In this document: piece by piece, positions 6,262-6,585 of the stretch | How positions within the stretch are numbered: position 1 is the first letter of the stretch | Layout of the letters: every line of letters starts with the position of its first letter | NCBI GenBank assembly: GCA_903909415.1 | Contig: CAIVVS010000138.1 | Location: forward strand, 1-6,585 | Direction of reading: 5' to 3' | DNA length: 6,585 nt | Source: an uncultured Pseudomonadota bacterium | Lineage (GTDB): Bacteria; Pseudomonadota; Gammaproteobacteria; Burkholderiales; SG8-39 | Program-made: the position numbers and the translations under genes | The notes under the pieces: model-generated | The model's input: the letters and a program-made list of their open reading frames with translations, nothing else | Databases searched by the model: none | What the model was told of the DNA's origin: nothing

Positions 6262-6585
6262 TCAGAACTTGCGCAGCACGATGAAGTCCGCGAGCTCGGC
6301 GAGCCGGCGGGTGCGCGGGCGCAGCGGCGCGCCGAGCGCCGCGAGCGAGGCATGGGCCTGCTCGCGCAGCTCGCCTGCCAGCGCGCGGGCGCGCGCCGCG
6401 CCCAGCAGGCTGACGTAGGTCGGCTTGTTGTTGGCCGCGTCCTTGCCCGCGGTCTTCCCCAGCGTCGCGGTGCTGGCCTCGGCATCCAGCACGTCGTCCA
6501 CCACCTGGAAGGCAAGGCCCACGCACTTGGCGTAATGGTCCAGGCTCGCCAGCTCGGCCTCGGCCAGGCCGGCGCCGCAGCGCGC
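6262..6585 (-). CDS. ispA: Farnesyl diphosphate synthase, C-terminal part (partial)
   Basis: Only the last 107 codons are inside the window; the 5' part lies beyond the right edge. IspA builds geranyl and then farnesyl diphosphate from IPP and DMAPP, feeding quinones, undecaprenyl phosphate and other isoprenoids. The fragment carries the second aspartate-rich, magnesium-diphosphate-binding motif of trans-prenyltransferases in GLAFQVVDDVLD. The lysine-rich GKTAGKDAANNKPTYVSLLG follows, characteristic of bacterial IspA. The usual C-terminal ADFIVLRKF ends at a TGA at 6262-6264. The frame is open to the window edge, so an internal GTG at 6520-6522 is not the start. dxs begins 54 bp downstream on the same strand, the common ispA-dxs order of proteobacteria. 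The family could also include octaprenyl- or geranylgeranyl-synthases, but the C-terminal motifs favour IspA. Confidence 0.93.
   Translation of the reverse strand, partial: ARCGAGLAEAELASLDHYAKCVGLAFQVVDDVLDAEASTATLGKTAGKDAANNKPTYVSLLGAARARALAGELREQAHASLAALGAPLRPRTRRLAELADFIVLRKF

Overview
The window is about two-thirds G+C and densely packed with genes on both strands. It looks like a chromosomal segment of a betaproteobacterium, most likely Burkholderiales and perhaps near Bordetella/Achromobacter. The basis is gene content: a tripartite-tricarboxylate-type (Bug/TctC) periplasmic binding protein, a TIGR02281-type retropepsin-like protease, and an ispA-dxs-folE2 run with protein sequences of betaproteobacterial type. 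The lineage is an inference from family knowledge, not from a search.

Left part (1-1820): the window opens in the last 41 codons of a plus-strand membrane protein, probably an MFS transporter. It converges on a minus-strand Bug-family solute-binding protein (199-1194). Across a 79-bp intergenic gap, the Bug gene diverges from yajQ (1274-1756), which encodes a small nucleotide-binding protein. Both plus-strand genes end in short tandem duplications that include their stop codons: a 21-bp unit x2 at 112-153 and a 13-bp unit x5 at 1749-1813.

Middle part (1843-3345): a minus-strand class I glutamine amidotransferase diverges from a plus-strand secreted retropepsin-like aspartic protease. The protease gene converges on folE2, and a near-perfect A-tract/T-tract hairpin between them (3287-3328) should terminate transcription in both directions.

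Right part (3346-6585): reading on the minus strand, the order is ispA (3' end only), dxs and folE2. IspA and Dxs belong to isoprenoid precursor synthesis: Dxs makes 1-deoxy-D-xylulose 5-phosphate at the entry of the MEP pathway, and IspA condenses IPP/DMAPP to farnesyl diphosphate. FolE2 converts GTP to dihydroneopterin triphosphate for folate synthesis. ispA and dxs are probably co-transcribed. folE2, 126 bp downstream of dxs, may be part of the same operon or have its own promoter.

I saw no tRNA, rRNA, CRISPR array, insertion sequence, prophage or defence/toxin gene. All gene-free gaps are under 130 bp. No candidate for a new multi-gene system is visible. The most unusual items are the two stop-codon-spanning tandem repeats and the very long convergent terminator.
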